A stretch of DNA of 64,000 nucleotides from Micromonospora_G sp044458865 (GCF_044458865.1 NZ_JBITIH010000006.1:1-64000), one strand, 5' to 3'; positions 33,612-41,464 are shown, counted from the first letter of the stretch. Notes: generated from the letters alone by a model not told the origin. Numbers and translations are program-made.

Positions 33612-33848
33612 CTAGGAGGAGCTGTTCCCTTGCTGTGAACTCGCTGGCTCTGGTGATACTTCGCCGAATCGGTCGAGCGCTAATCGTGCCCATTCGGCTT
33701 GCGTGCAGGGATGCGGGGCCAATCTCTGCCACTGACCCCGGCAGCCGACACAGCATCCATCCGCGCCCCTCTGATGGATTTGTTCGACCAACAATGCGCT
33801 ACTGATGAAGCGGCCCAAGTCCGTATCGGTTGACCCAGACGCCTTCAT
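33612..33848 (-). CDS. Small Cys-rich protein
   Basis: 78 aa, ATG at 33848. The centre reads GADGCCVGCRGQWQRLAPHP with CTQAEWARLALDRFG after it; CCxxC plus a later cysteine could bind zinc. It starts 19 bp after the stop of the 82-aa Cys protein (33867), same strand, which supports co-transcription. Small proteins of this type accompany XRE regulators in Micromonospora, as far as I recall. Function unknown. Confidence 0.5.
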   Translation of the reverse strand: MKASGSTDTDLGRFISSALLVEQIHQRGADGCCVGCRGQWQRLAPHPCTQAEWARLALDRFGEVSPEPASSQQGNSSS

Positions 33849-33866
33849 AGCCGTCTCACAACGCCC

Positions 33867-34115
33867 TCAACTCGCCCGAGGAAGCAGGCCCGGCAAGCCC
33901 ATCTGCCGAGCACCGATCAGCTCCGGCCGGGTCAATCCGGGAATGCGACGAGGCAGCCGCAAAGCGAACAGGAAGACCTTCGTCGCCTGTTCCTGTGCTG
34001 CGCACGGTCCCGGCACCCCGCAGGCCATACAGTGTCCGTTCGCGCTGGAAACCGTGTGCAACTCCAGCGTCTGCTGAGCGAGTTCGATCTGGTCGCCACC
34101 GTGATACACGCCCAT
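33867..34115 (-). CDS. Small Cys-containing protein downstream of XRE regulator
   Basis: 82 aa from the ATG at 34115, with GGAAGGAA upstream; a longer start (34160) is less likely. The centre has HCMACGVPGPCAAQEQA, a CxxC...C element. It follows the XRE gene by 79 bp on the same strand. Function unknown. Confidence 0.6.
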   Translation of the reverse strand: MGVYHGGDQIELAQQTLELHTVSSANGHCMACGVPGPCAAQEQATKVFLFALRLPRRIPGLTRPELIGARQMGLPGLLPRAS

Positions 34116-34194
34116 TCTTGTTCCTTCCTCGCCCGGCGAGTTCACCGCTGGGCGGGTCATCGCATGTAGCGCCAGGTAGGGCGCTTTCGCATAC

Positions 34195-34860
34195 TCAGCC
34201 GGTTCGAGTCGCGCGGGTGTGTCGCGCCTGCGCGAGCGAGTACACCCGTGCGCCTTGTGGCGACACCGAACTTGCGGGGCCGCCGTTTCGCGGCGTCGGC
34301 GTGTCGATCAGGACGTGCACCGAGCCAGTCGCACCGGCAGTCACCGTTATCGTGACCACCGGCACCTTCCCTTCTTCCGGGCAATTGCAGCCGTGGTTGC
34401 CTGCCGCCGGCTCGGCCGGGGTCACCTGTTGGATCTCAACTTGCGGGCTCCGAATTCGTTCGATGCGTCGCCGCAGGCGCTCCCGATCCGTCTGCTCCAC
34501 GAGTGCATGCACCAGTGCGCGAACCCGAAGGTAGCCGCCAAGCAATTCCCCACCGGCCCCCAACTGCCGGTCGCACGCCTGCCAGAAGTCATGGTGCGCG
34601 CGAGCCCCGTTCTCGGCTCCGGCGAGCGTGCTACGCGAATAACCCACCTGTGCCGCCAACTCGGATTGAGTCAATTCGAGTTCGCGACGCCGCCTCGACA
34701 GACTCGCACCAAGTTCCCGGAACGCCAACCGAATGTGGTCCCTGGTGATAGATGCCGTGCCATCTGTACTTGCGCCACCGTCATCCCGAGACAGCACCAG
34801 ATCCCCTTCTCGTCGCCCCGGGCTAGCCGCCTCCGCGCCGTCGACGTATAACCCCCTCAT
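34195..34860 (-). CDS. XRE-family transcriptional regulator
   Basis: 221 aa. After a variable N-terminus, an HTH at about 48-100: RELGASLSRRRRELELTQSE, LAAQVGYSRSTLAGAENGAR. The remainder has a strand-rich stretch VPVVTITVTAGATGSVHVLI. It overlaps the 47-aa membrane peptide gene upstream by 4 bp (34857-34860). It heads, on the minus strand, the set of small genes before the glycosyltransferase operon and may regulate it. Confidence 0.75.
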   Translation of the reverse strand: MRGLYVDGAEAASPGRREGDLVLSRDDGGASTDGTASITRDHIRLAFRELGASLSRRRRELELTQSELAAQVGYSRSTLAGAENGARAHHDFWQACDRQLGAGGELLGGYLRVRALVHALVEQTDRERLRRRIERIRSPQVEIQQVTPAEPAAGNHGCNCPEEGKVPVVTITVTAGATGSVHVLIDTPTPRNGGPASSVSPQGARVYSLAQARHTRATRTG

Positions 34861-35000
34861 AGAGGCCGCCCGGCTCGCTCGGGGATGACCTGAGTCGTGA
34901 GTTCACCGCAACGCGGACACCACCGAGCTTTGATTCTGAACGCCAGTAACCCGCCGAAAAAACCAATCAGCAAAGCACTCACAATTGCGGCAATGGCCAT
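34857..35000 (-). CDS. Very small membrane protein with CPRCG
   Basis: 47 aa from the ATG at 35000, GGAGG eight bases upstream. One transmembrane helix (AIAAIVSALLIGFFGGLLAF) is followed by KARWCPRCGELTT. The stop overlaps the XRE gene start (ATGA). Small membrane-anchored zinc-ribbon halves like this are often next to XRE regulators in actinomycetes; function unknown. Confidence 0.6.
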   Translation of the reverse strand: MAIAAIVSALLIGFFGGLLAFRIKARWCPRCGELTTQVIPERAGRPL

Positions 35001-35333
35001 CGCCGTCACCTCCGGCCGGATCTGTAGCCCGGCAGGGAGCCCGCAGAGACATCCCACATGCACACGGCAACTCCCTGCCGGGGGCTTGCGACCACCAGCA
35101 AGTTCAATGTCCTGATGGCGCGAACCAACCACCGGAGGCGCCACCACTAGGGCCTACCGCCGTTGGTAGAACAGCGATGGGCTTTGCTGATGTCAGCATG
35201 GCAAGAGGATGCTCCAAGCGCAACCTTCCTTGGAAGATTGTGCTTGGCGGCCGTACTCTGGGGCTCGCCAACTTCCTTGCTTCCACAACGGCAGGAGGGA
35301 ACACTGTCCGTGATTACGCAGGCGGAGGTAGAC
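35001..35333. promoter_or_regulatory. Divergent promoter region between the two XRE loci
   Basis: 333 bp between the start of the minus-strand 47-aa gene and the plus-strand XRE-DUF5753 gene. A second plausible start for the latter, a GTG at 35310 with AGGAGGG nine bases upstream, lies here. No perfect palindrome was seen. It presumably carries promoters for both directions. Confidence 0.4.
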
Positions 35334-36191
35334 GTGCCAAGGACCACCGGACCGACGATCGCTCGCTGGCAACTCGCCCGTGAGCTGCGCACCCTGCGCG
35401 AGACAGCCGATCTCGCGCATGCCCAGGTGGCGGACGTTCTCGGTTGTTCGGACTGGAAGATCTACAAGATCGAGTCCGGCGACGTCGGCGTCGGCCGCGC
35501 CGACCTCCTGGTCATGCTCGACAAGTACGGCGTGACCGACGAGCGCGTACGCGGCACGCTGCTGGATCTTCAGAAGCAGGGCAAGGAACGCGGCTGGTGG
35601 GCGAAGTTCGGCCAGTTGCCCGCGCCGTACAGCATGTACATCGGACTTGAGTCGGCAGCCACCGAGGTCAAGAACTTCGAGCTTGCCGCGATTCCGGGAC
35701 TACTCCAGACCGAGGACTACGCCCGCGCCCTGCTCACCACACAGAGGATCGTGCCCGACGCTGCTCTGATCGAGAAGCGGGTCCAGGTACGCATCGCACG
35801 GCAGGCGTGTCTGACCGAAGAACCCCACCTCAACCTCTGGACAATCCTGGACGAAGGCGCGCTGCGACGGCGGGTCGGCGGCAAGACCGTCATGAAGAAC
35901 CAGCTCGACCACCTGATCGAAGCAAGCAAGCTGCCGAACGTGACCGTTCAAGTCTTGCCGTTCGCGGAGGGCGGGCATCCCGGCACCCTGGGAAGCATCG
36001 CCATCCTCGACTTTCCCGACGATGTTCACTCGCCCGTGGCCTACGTCGAAAGCTTCGCGGGCGACGCCTACATGGAGAAGGAAGACGATCTTCGCCGCGC
36101 TAACATGGTGTTCACCCACATGCACGCCGCCGCGCTGAGCGAGACCAAGTCGGTCGAGTTCATCGCAGCGGTCGCCAGGGAACTGGCGTAG
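35334..36191 (+). CDS. XRE regulator with DUF5753 domain (WhiJ-like)
   Basis: 285 aa from the GTG at 35334 with GGAGG upstream. HTH at about 8-60 (LARELRTLRETADLAHAQVA, DVLGCSDWKIYKIESG). The C-terminal DUF5753 domain has AIPGLLQTEDYARALL at about 125 and NVTVQVLPFAEGGHPGTLGS at about 208, the family hallmarks. With the DUF397 gene 16 bp downstream it forms the WhiJ/AbaA-type pair known from Streptomyces, in which the HTH protein represses development or antibiotic genes and the small protein relieves it. Confidence 0.9.
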   Translation: MPRTTGPTIARWQLARELRTLRETADLAHAQVADVLGCSDWKIYKIESGDVGVGRADLLVMLDKYGVTDERVRGTLLDLQKQGKERGWWAKFGQLPAPYSMYIGLESAATEVKNFELAAIPGLLQTEDYARALLTTQRIVPDAALIEKRVQVRIARQACLTEEPHLNLWTILDEGALRRRVGGKTVMKNQLDHLIEASKLPNVTVQVLPFAEGGHPGTLGSIAILDFPDDVHSPVAYVESFAGDAYMEKEDDLRRANMVFTHMHAAALSETKSVEFIAAVARELA

Positions 36192-36207
36192 ATCGGAAGG
36201 AGGCGCG

Positions 36208-36408
36208 GTGAACCTCACACGCGCCACGTGGCGCAAGAGTTCGCGCAGTCAGAGCAACGGTCAGTGCGTCGAGGTGGCGGACAACCTCCCCGGCATCGTC
36301 GCGCTGCGAGACAGCAAGGACCCCACCGGACCAGTCCTTGTCTTCACGCCCGACGAGTGGCACACCTTCATCGTCGGAACCAGGACCGGGGAGTTCAACC
36401 TTCCCTAG
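36208..36408 (+). CDS. DUF397 protein, partner of the WhiJ-like regulator
   Basis: 66 aa, GTG start 16 bp after the XRE stop with GGAGG upstream. The family pattern is complete: LTRATWRKSSRSQSNGQCVE, VALRDSKDPTGPVLVFTPDE, then W and a GEFNLP C-terminus. It acts as the small antagonist or co-regulator of the upstream HTH protein. Confidence 0.9.
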   Translation: MNLTRATWRKSSRSQSNGQCVEVADNLPGIVALRDSKDPTGPVLVFTPDEWHTFIVGTRTGEFNLP

Positions 36409-36410
36409 AG

Positions 36411-36436
36411 GCAGGGCGTCGCGTGCGACGCCCTGC
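36411..36436 (+). terminator. Stem-loop after the XRE-DUF397 pair
   Basis: GCAGGGCGTCGC pairs with GCGACGCCCTGC directly behind the DUF397 stop codon; the loop is very tight, so the real stem is probably 11 bp. It ends the two-gene operon. Confidence 0.65.
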
Positions 36437-36610
36437 GCCCGATTGAGGCACCGCCCGAGCCCATCCCACCCGTCACCCTGCGTCGCAGACGGTGACTACC
36501 TGTATGTGGCGGGCTAGGGTGACGTACGACAGCCGCCAGCCCGGCCCGACGATGCCACATGCGCGGGCGCGGCTCCATCGCTGACACGGGCGGCAACAAC
36601 GGATGCGTTC

Positions 36611-37108
36611 GTGGACTTGTCTCAGGCCATCTGGCGCAAGAGCACCCGTTCCCAGGACAACGGCGCGTGCGTCGAGGTCGCGCGCAAGGATCACCTCGTG
36701 GGGATACGCGACTCCAAAGACCCGAACGGCCCGACACTGCGGTTCATGCTGACCGACTTCACGACGTTCCTCAGCAGCGCAACCAAGGGTGACTTCCGCG
36801 CCCTCGTTCAGCGGAAGTTCTGCTCCGAAGGCGAACGAGTCCCCCTCTGCCTACTCACACGGCTCGCTTGTCACCCAGACAGCGAAGGGCGGGCAGCGCG
36901 CCGAGTGCCCAGCCCCTCGCCGAGCCACTCAAACCGGGGAAGCATCCTGCCGTTCGCCCAGCTCGGCTCTGAGAATCTTCAACAGAAGCGACGCGCGCTC
37001 GTTGGACACGCCGTGCCCATCGTCGCGCATCGCGTCCGCCAGAGCATCCCGCGACAGCGAGCGCCCCTTGGATGCCAGCATCGCGCGGGCGGCACGCGCC
37101 GCCGGTAG
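36611..37108 (+). CDS. Second DUF397-like protein with an abnormal C-terminal extension
   Basis: The first 63 codons from the GTG at 36611 match DUF397 (LSQAIWRKSTRSQDNGACVE, GIRDSKDPNGPTLRF). Family members end a few residues after the position of ATKGDF here; this frame instead runs on for 100 codons of arginine-rich, low-quality sequence. The extension overlaps the 3' end of the DUF2637 gene on the other strand by 180 bp. Loss of the stop codon by an indel is the likely cause. It has no XRE gene of its own. Confidence 0.55.
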   Translation: MDLSQAIWRKSTRSQDNGACVEVARKDHLVGIRDSKDPNGPTLRFMLTDFTTFLSSATKGDFRALVQRKFCSEGERVPLCLLTRLACHPDSEGRAARRVPSPSPSHSNRGSILPFAQLGSENLQQKRRALVGHAVPIVAHRVRQSIPRQRAPLGCQHRAGGTRRR

Positions 37109-37717
37109 CAGGTGCGCCACCGGGCGAACGTCGACCGGCACAGGCGGGAGACCCATCTCCGTCGACCGGCCCGGAGCGGTTCCGCCGGTCGCGGACCGGC
37201 CGGACGCAACCGTCCGCTCGTCCGTCGTCGGCCGGGACGAGGGTCCGCCGTCCGGGCCGGTCTGCCGGACCGTCCCGGAGACGGACGGACGATCAGCGGC
37301 CGTCCGCTGATCGTCTCCGGCCGTCCGCTGATCGTCCTCGCCATGGTCGATCATGGAGAACAACAACTTGACAGATACGAGCATCGACAGCGCCGGCCAA
37401 CCGGCCAGAGCCTTGCCGACCGGATCGTGACCGCCCACCGCGACGTTTGCCGCGAGGCTGGCCAGCGTGCCGACCACGAGCGCAACCCAGGGCACCCAGC
37501 CGGTCTGGCGACCCGCGCGCCGCTGCGCGACGAGGTACAGGCTCGCCACGATCTCTAACCCGTCCACACTGATCGGAAAGGCGTACGCCTTCCACCCGGT
37601 CTGACCGTGCTGAACGGCCAGTTCGGTCATATGCGAGAAGGAAATCGCGCCCGCCACGATCGCCAGCGCTGCCACCGTTAGCCCGGTCAGCACCCGCAAC
37701 GTCTTGTCCGTACTCAT
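36929..37717 (-). CDS. DUF2637 membrane protein (SpdB-like)
   Basis: 262 aa. Four hydrophobic segments in the first 130 residues (LTGLTVAALAIVAGAISFSH, AFPISVDGLEIVASLYLVAQ, VPWVALVVGTLASLAANVAV and ALSMLVSVKLLFSMI) are typical of DUF2637. A charged disordered linker and a C-terminal HTH-like segment (LSRDALADAMRDDGHGVSNE) follow. DUF2637 proteins are encoded in actinomycete plasmids and integrative elements and are related to spread proteins. Its start overlaps the stop of the truncated ORF at 37714 (ATGA). In the integrated state it lies downstream of comM on the same strand. Confidence 0.8.
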   Translation of the reverse strand: MSTDKTLRVLTGLTVAALAIVAGAISFSHMTELAVQHGQTGWKAYAFPISVDGLEIVASLYLVAQRRAGRQTGWVPWVALVVGTLASLAANVAVGGHDPVGKALAGWPALSMLVSVKLLFSMIDHGEDDQRTAGDDQRTAADRPSVSGTVRQTGPDGGPSSRPTTDERTVASGRSATGGTAPGRSTEMGLPPVPVDVRPVAHLLPAARAARAMLASKGRSLSRDALADAMRDDGHGVSNERASLLLKILRAELGERQDASPV

Positions 37718-37909
37718 CGGGCCGCCACCCCCTCAACGGCGGCAGCCATCCAGGAGGGCGCGAACGGCCCAGCGACCACTTCCCATGGCCAAAACCCGCC
37801 CGCCAGTAAGGTTCGAACATCGGCAACGATGGGGTGACCATCGGTCGTACCTATCGGATCAACTCCGGCATTAGTTACCGAAATAAGTGTGTCACATTGC
37901 GGGATCGGG
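37714..37909 (-). CDS. Truncated ORF whose start lies across attP
   Basis: The frame ends in VEGVAAR and overlaps the DUF2637 start as ATGA. Inside the element it has no ATG, GTG or TTG before a GTG 21 codons from the end. When the element is joined in silico at CTTGCCG, the frame continues into the left end and meets an ATG at 10345-10343 (minus strand) with AGGA seven bases upstream. The result is a 77-codon ORF starting MPRYCAKIRGTASPIP. Part of it has a PIVADVRTLLAGGFWPWEVV segment that looks protein-like. In the integrated form it is fused to an out-of-frame part of comM. Confidence 0.5.
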
Positions 37910-38581
37910 CTTGCCGGCGCCGGGCGGGCCGAGTAGCGCGAGGTGGTGACCACCGGCTGCGGCGACCTCCACAGCCCGCCGGCCGAGCCCCTGACCGGCA
38001 ACCTCGGCGAGGTCCGGTCCCCGTAGCGGCGGGGCGCCGTGGCGTGGCGGTGGGTCGAGCAGCGCGGCCCCGTCCCGGATGTACGCGACCAGCCGGTGCA
38101 GGCTCTCCACCGCCCGGACCCGCATCCCGGGTACGACCGCGGCCTCGGCGGCGTTGTCGATCGGTACGACCACCCGGGTGATCCCGGCTCGGGCCGCTGC
38201 CACGACCATCGGCAGTACGCCCCGGATCGGCCGGACCGTGCCGTCGAGTCCCAGCTCGCCGAGGACGACGACGCCGTCCAACGGTGCGAGTGGGAGGTCG
38301 CCGGTGCCGCCGAGCAGCGCGGCTGCGATGGCGAGATCGAATCCCGAGCCGTGCTTGGGCAGGGTGGCGGGGAGCAGGTTGACGGTGATCCGGCGGTTGG
38401 GCCAGGGCTGGCCGGAGTTGACGACAGCGGCGCGTACGCGGTCGCGGGCTTCGTTGAGGGCGGTGTCCGGCAGACCGGAGAGGACGACGGCGGGCAGGCC
38501 CGGGGCGAGGTCGGCCTCGACCTCGACGAGGTGACCGGTCACCCCGACCAGTCCGACGCAGAGCACCTTGGCGTAGCTCAC
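37892..38581 (-). pseudogene. comM: 5' part of comM/yifB, interrupted by element 2
   Basis: 229 codons from a GTG at 38581 (GAG-rich RBS) to a stop 18 bp beyond the attachment core. It contains the N-terminal Lon-protease-like domain of the family (YAKVLCVGLVGVTGHLVEVE, LPDTALNEARDRVRAAVVNS, then ITVNLLPATLPKHGSGFDLA) and the start of the ATPase domain up to LLGPPGAGK (K224). The last five residues, PDPAM, come from the element. Without the ATPase half the product cannot be a helicase. Confidence 0.95.
37910..37916. other. Right attachment core of element 2 (CTTGCCG)
   Basis: Second copy of the 7-bp core; to its right the comM sequence GCGCCGGGCGGGCC encodes GPPGA. Joining this right flank to the left flank at 10308 restores the Walker A motif. 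Confidence 0.88.
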
Positions 38582-38953
38582 GACGCTCCGCTCGGGCCGG
38601 CGCCGACGCGTCGGTCATTCGTGGCTCGGTTCGAGGGCCGGATCATGAGCGGCTCGGGGATGTGGCGGTCCGGGTACGGTCCGGGGATCCACTGGTGGGA
38701 TCTGGGGCTGGTGGTCACGGGTCAGACCCTGACCGAGTCCCGCCTCACCGGCAGCCCGCCGGAGGCCGGCTGTGGACGACGCGGCCCGCTGTGGACAGTC
38801 GGACGATCATGCCCTCGTTGTGCTAGGCCCCCCGCTGGTCCGGCTGGTCCCGCTGGCCCCGTGTCGTTTCGGGGGCCGCCGGGGGCGGGAGGTGCCGGGG
38901 GCGGGATGAACCTCCGTGGCGCGCGTACCGACTGAACCGGCGAAGGAGGGCAG
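38582..38953. other. Intergenic region between comM and the ECF sigma gene
   Basis: 372 bp without a convincing gene. It should contain the comM promoter (minus) and the sigma gene promoter (plus). At 38772-38815 it carries a segment with TGTGGAC, CTGTGGACAG and CGGACGATCA that is closely similar to 48093-48138 upstream of yraN. Confidence 0.5.
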
Positions 38954-39472
38954 ATGAGCGATGAGTTGCTGGTGGTCCGCTGTCAGCTCGGCGAGCGCGA
39001 GGCGTTCGCCGACTTGGTCCGGACGTGGCACGGGCCGGTCGAGCGGTACGTCGGGCGGATGCTCGCCGGCCGCGACGACGACGTGGTGCAGGAGGTGTGG
39101 CTGGCGGTCTTCAAGGGACTGCCGAGACTCCGCCAGCCGGACCGGTTCGCGCCGTGGCTGTTCACCATTGCCCGCCGGGCCGTCATGAACCGGCTACGGG
39201 ACGCGTACGCACACCCTGAACCGGAACTGGTCGAGGAGGTGGCCGGCGGGGACGAGGCGGAGGGTGTTGTCGACCGGGAGACGCTCGGGGGCGCGCTGGC
39301 GGCGCTGCCGGCGCGGGAGCGGGAGGTGCTCCTGCTCTTCTACGTCGAGGACCTGCCGCTGGACGCGTGCGCACAGATCTGCGCCGTGCCGGTCGGCACC
39401 GTGAAGTCCCGCCTCAACCGGGCGCGGAAGTTGTTGCGGAACGAACTGTCGAGGAAGGGATACGAGGCATGA
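38954..39472 (+). CDS. ECF RNA polymerase sigma factor
   Basis: 172 aa, ATG with GGAGGG seven bases upstream. Region 2 spans about 8-75 (EREAFADLVRTWHGPVERYV, DVVQEVWLAVFKGLPRL) and region 4 about 115-165 (ALAALPAREREVLLLFYVED, PVGTVKSRLNRARKLLRNEL). It is cotranscribed with the following membrane protein, whose start overlaps its stop (ATGA at 39469), so that protein may be its membrane-bound regulator although no zinc anti-sigma motif is seen. Confidence 0.92.
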   Translation: MSDELLVVRCQLGEREAFADLVRTWHGPVERYVGRMLAGRDDDVVQEVWLAVFKGLPRLRQPDRFAPWLFTIARRAVMNRLRDAYAHPEPELVEEVAGGDEAEGVVDRETLGGALAALPAREREVLLLFYVEDLPLDACAQICAVPVGTVKSRLNRARKLLRNELSRKGYEA

Positions 39473-39918
39473 CGCCGGAAGATCTCCTGAAGCGGCTCGA
39501 CGCGCCGTTGTCGCTGCGGCGGCGGGTCGGCTACGTGACGCTGGCCCTCGCCGGGCTCACCGGGAGCGGTCTGGTGGGGTTGCTGTGGGCGACCGAGCCG
39601 GGGCTGCCGCCGCGTACGGAGGTGGCGTTCGCGGTGCTGGTGGCGATCGGGTTGTGCTGGGCGGCCTTCGGCGGCTGGGCGGTGACTCGCCGGGCGCCGC
39701 TGTTCGCCCGGGATCGCGTCGTCGCTGGTTGGCTCGGGCTGGGCGCCTGGCTGCTGTTTACCGTCGGCGCACTGGTCATCACCACTGCGCGGCACAGGCT
39801 TGAGCCGTTGCTGCTCGTCGTCGTGCTGGCGCTGGGCGTACTGGTGGTCGTCCACCTGCGCATCGCCCGCCGGACGAGGTCGGCCCTCCTGCGTCGTAAG
39901 GAGCGGTTGGGCCGCTGA
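39469..39918 (+). CDS. Four-span membrane protein coupled to the ECF sigma factor
   Basis: 149 aa. Hydrophobic segments lie at about 19-41, 50-72, 82-104 and 112-132, with a cytoplasmic start (MTPEDLLKRLDAPLSLRRRV) and a basic tail. Translation overlaps the sigma gene by 4 bp. Being tied to an ECF sigma gene suggests a regulatory role at the membrane, but no HxxxCxxC anti-sigma motif is present. Confidence 0.7.
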   Translation: MTPEDLLKRLDAPLSLRRRVGYVTLALAGLTGSGLVGLLWATEPGLPPRTEVAFAVLVAIGLCWAAFGGWAVTRRAPLFARDRVVAGWLGLGAWLLFTVGALVITTARHRLEPLLLVVVLALGVLVVVHLRIARRTRSALLRRKERLGR

Positions 39919-39942
39919 TTCCGGCGGTGCGCTGGTCGATGG

Positions 39943-39981
39943 GGTCGGCCCGGCGACAGGTGGTTGTCGCCGGGCCGGACC
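39943..39981. terminator. Long bidirectional stem-loop
   Basis: GGTCGGCCCGGCGACA pairs with TGTCGCCGGGCCGGACC with one bulged base and a 6-base loop. It lies between convergent genes (sigma/membrane operon and FAD oxidoreductase). Confidence 0.8.
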
Positions 39982-40013
39982 GTCGGGGTGACACCCGACA
40001 CCGACCGTGCCGG

Positions 40014-40965
40014 TCAGGAGTCTTCGTCCCTGACCCGGGCGTCGAACAGGACGGAGTTCATCTCGACCAGCATGCTGCAGGTCAGCCTGTTGCATGGCCC
40101 GCCCGGCCAGGTTCGTGTCGGCGTTGGCGATGTCACCGAGGGCGAAGATCCGTTCCTGACCGACGACGCGCAACCGGTCGTCGACCCGGAGGTAGCCCTG
40201 ATCGTCGCGGATGTCGGCGAGCGCGCCCCGGAGGTAGTCGGTCTGGAGCCCGGTGCCGAAGCAGCGGTACCAGATGTCGGCGTTCAGTTCCTCGCCGCCG
40301 GTGGTGGTGACCGACACCGGGGCGGTGGTGGCCGGGGCGACGCTGGGCAGGTCGCGTAGTGGACTGTTGAGCCTCAGCTCGACGCCGAGTTTGTCGAGCT
40401 GTCCGCGCAGTTCGTCGCGGAGCGCCTGCTCGTACGCCCCGGGCAGGATGTCGGGTCCGGCGTCGACGAGGGTGACCTGCTTATCCGGGAAGAACGACGC
40501 GATCTCGCCGGCGAGTTCCGGGCCGGATGGCCCCGCGCCGACGACGAGCACCCGCTGCGCGCCGCGCAGCTCCTGGTGCGCGTCGCGGAACTTGACCTGC
40601 GCGGTGGCGCTGCGCGCCTCGTCACTCTTGGCGGGGAACGGGTAGGGCGAGCCGGTCGCGAGGATCAGGTAGTCCGGCTCCAGGCGTTCGCCTCCGGCGA
40701 GGGCGACCTGCCGGCCGTCGACCGCCACGGCGCGGTCGTGCACGAACCGGCCGTGGTGCAGGAGCCGGTCGTACGGCAGGAAGATCCGGTCCACCCATGC
40801 TGGCTCGACCAGTGCCCGCCACGACGCCACGTTGTGCAGGAAGGCGTCCGAGGGGTCGACGAGGGTCACGTTGGCGATGTCGTCGAGACCCTTGGCGACC
40901 CTGATGCCGCCGAATCCGCCCCCGAGGACCGTCACGTTCGGACGTGACCGGGTTGTCTCCATCAT
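40014..40965 (-). pseudogene. NDH-2-like NAD(P)/FAD oxidoreductase with broken C-terminus
   Basis: The first 296 codons from the ATG at 40965 are good: FAD-binding NVTVLGGGFGGIRVAKGLDD, NAD-binding RVLVVGAGPSGPELAGEIAS, and the second FAD motif RIFALGDIANADTNLAGRAM. After QQADL (codon ending 40078) the original frame runs on without a family match for over 240 codons to 39340. The +1 frame reads SMLVEMNSVLFDARVRDEDS and stops at 40014. A frameshift or small deletion has cost the C-terminal membrane-binding and interface domain. It is divergent from the HxlR gene, which would be its redox-sensing regulator. Confidence 0.6.
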
Positions 40966-41019
40966 GATCACTAGCGACTTCGAAAAGCAAAGCGCCAGCG
41001 GATCTGCTAGCTTGGGGGT

Positions 41020-41370
41020 ATGTCCCGACCCGCCCGCAAGACATTCGAGGAGTGCGTCCGCGCCGACGCCTCGCTGTCGCGGGCCTTCGGCGTGCTCGGG
41101 AAGCGGTGGAGCGGCGTGGTCGTCGGTGTCCTGGGGGCCGGGCCAGCCGGGTTCCGGGAACTCGCCCGGGCGGTGGAGGGTGTCAGCGACTCGGTGCTTT
41201 CCGACCGGTTGTCCGAGTTGACCGAGGTGGGGGTCATCACCCGGACGGTCGACCCCGGCCCTCCGGTCTCGGTCTCCTACGAACTCACCGCCGCCGGACA
41301 GGCACTGATTCCGGCCCTGCGGCAGATCGCCCTCTGGGCCAAGGAACATCTGCCCCCCGAGTCGAACTGA
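41020..41370 (+). CDS. HxlR-family transcriptional regulator
   Basis: 116 aa, ATG start. The winged helix is typical: FGVLGKRWSGVVVGVLGAGP, FRELARAVEGVSDSVLSDRL, LTEVGVITRTVDPGPPVSVS and YELTAAGQALIPALRQIALW. A cysteine near the N-terminus (FEECVRADASLSRAFGVLGK) is in the place used by redox- and aldehyde-sensing members. It lies 54 bp from the divergent FAD oxidoreductase gene, presumably its target; a CTAGC/GCTAG pair lies in the shared promoter. Confidence 0.9.
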   Translation: MSRPARKTFEECVRADASLSRAFGVLGKRWSGVVVGVLGAGPAGFRELARAVEGVSDSVLSDRLSELTEVGVITRTVDPGPPVSVSYELTAAGQALIPALRQIALWAKEHLPPESN

Positions 41371-41464
41371 CCCCCCCGTGCTCCTTTGTCGCGAAGGCAG
41401 CCGGCCGAGATCACACGGCCGATCGCGCCGGCCCTGCGCGAGCTAGGCTCGCTGCGTCCAAGGC

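Larger units (their letters stand above)
10315..37909. mobile_element. Integrative element 2 (about 27.6 kb) inserted in the Walker A codons of comM
   Basis: It is bounded by the CTTGCCG cores and flanked by comM halves. A serine integrase begins 30 bp inside the left end; a DUF2637 membrane protein and a truncated ORF sit at the right end. Inside are a replication-relaxation protein, a sigma-like factor and XRE/DUF397 regulators, all familiar from actinomycete integrative elements. No FtsK/TraB translocase, relaxase or phage structural gene is visible, so autonomous transfer is not supported. It may be a mobilisable or decayed element with a large cargo. Confidence 0.85.

Noticed and set aside
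10315..37909. Calling element 2 a conjugative AICE
   Set aside because: No FtsK/TraB-type translocase or relaxase is visible; only accessory element genes are present.
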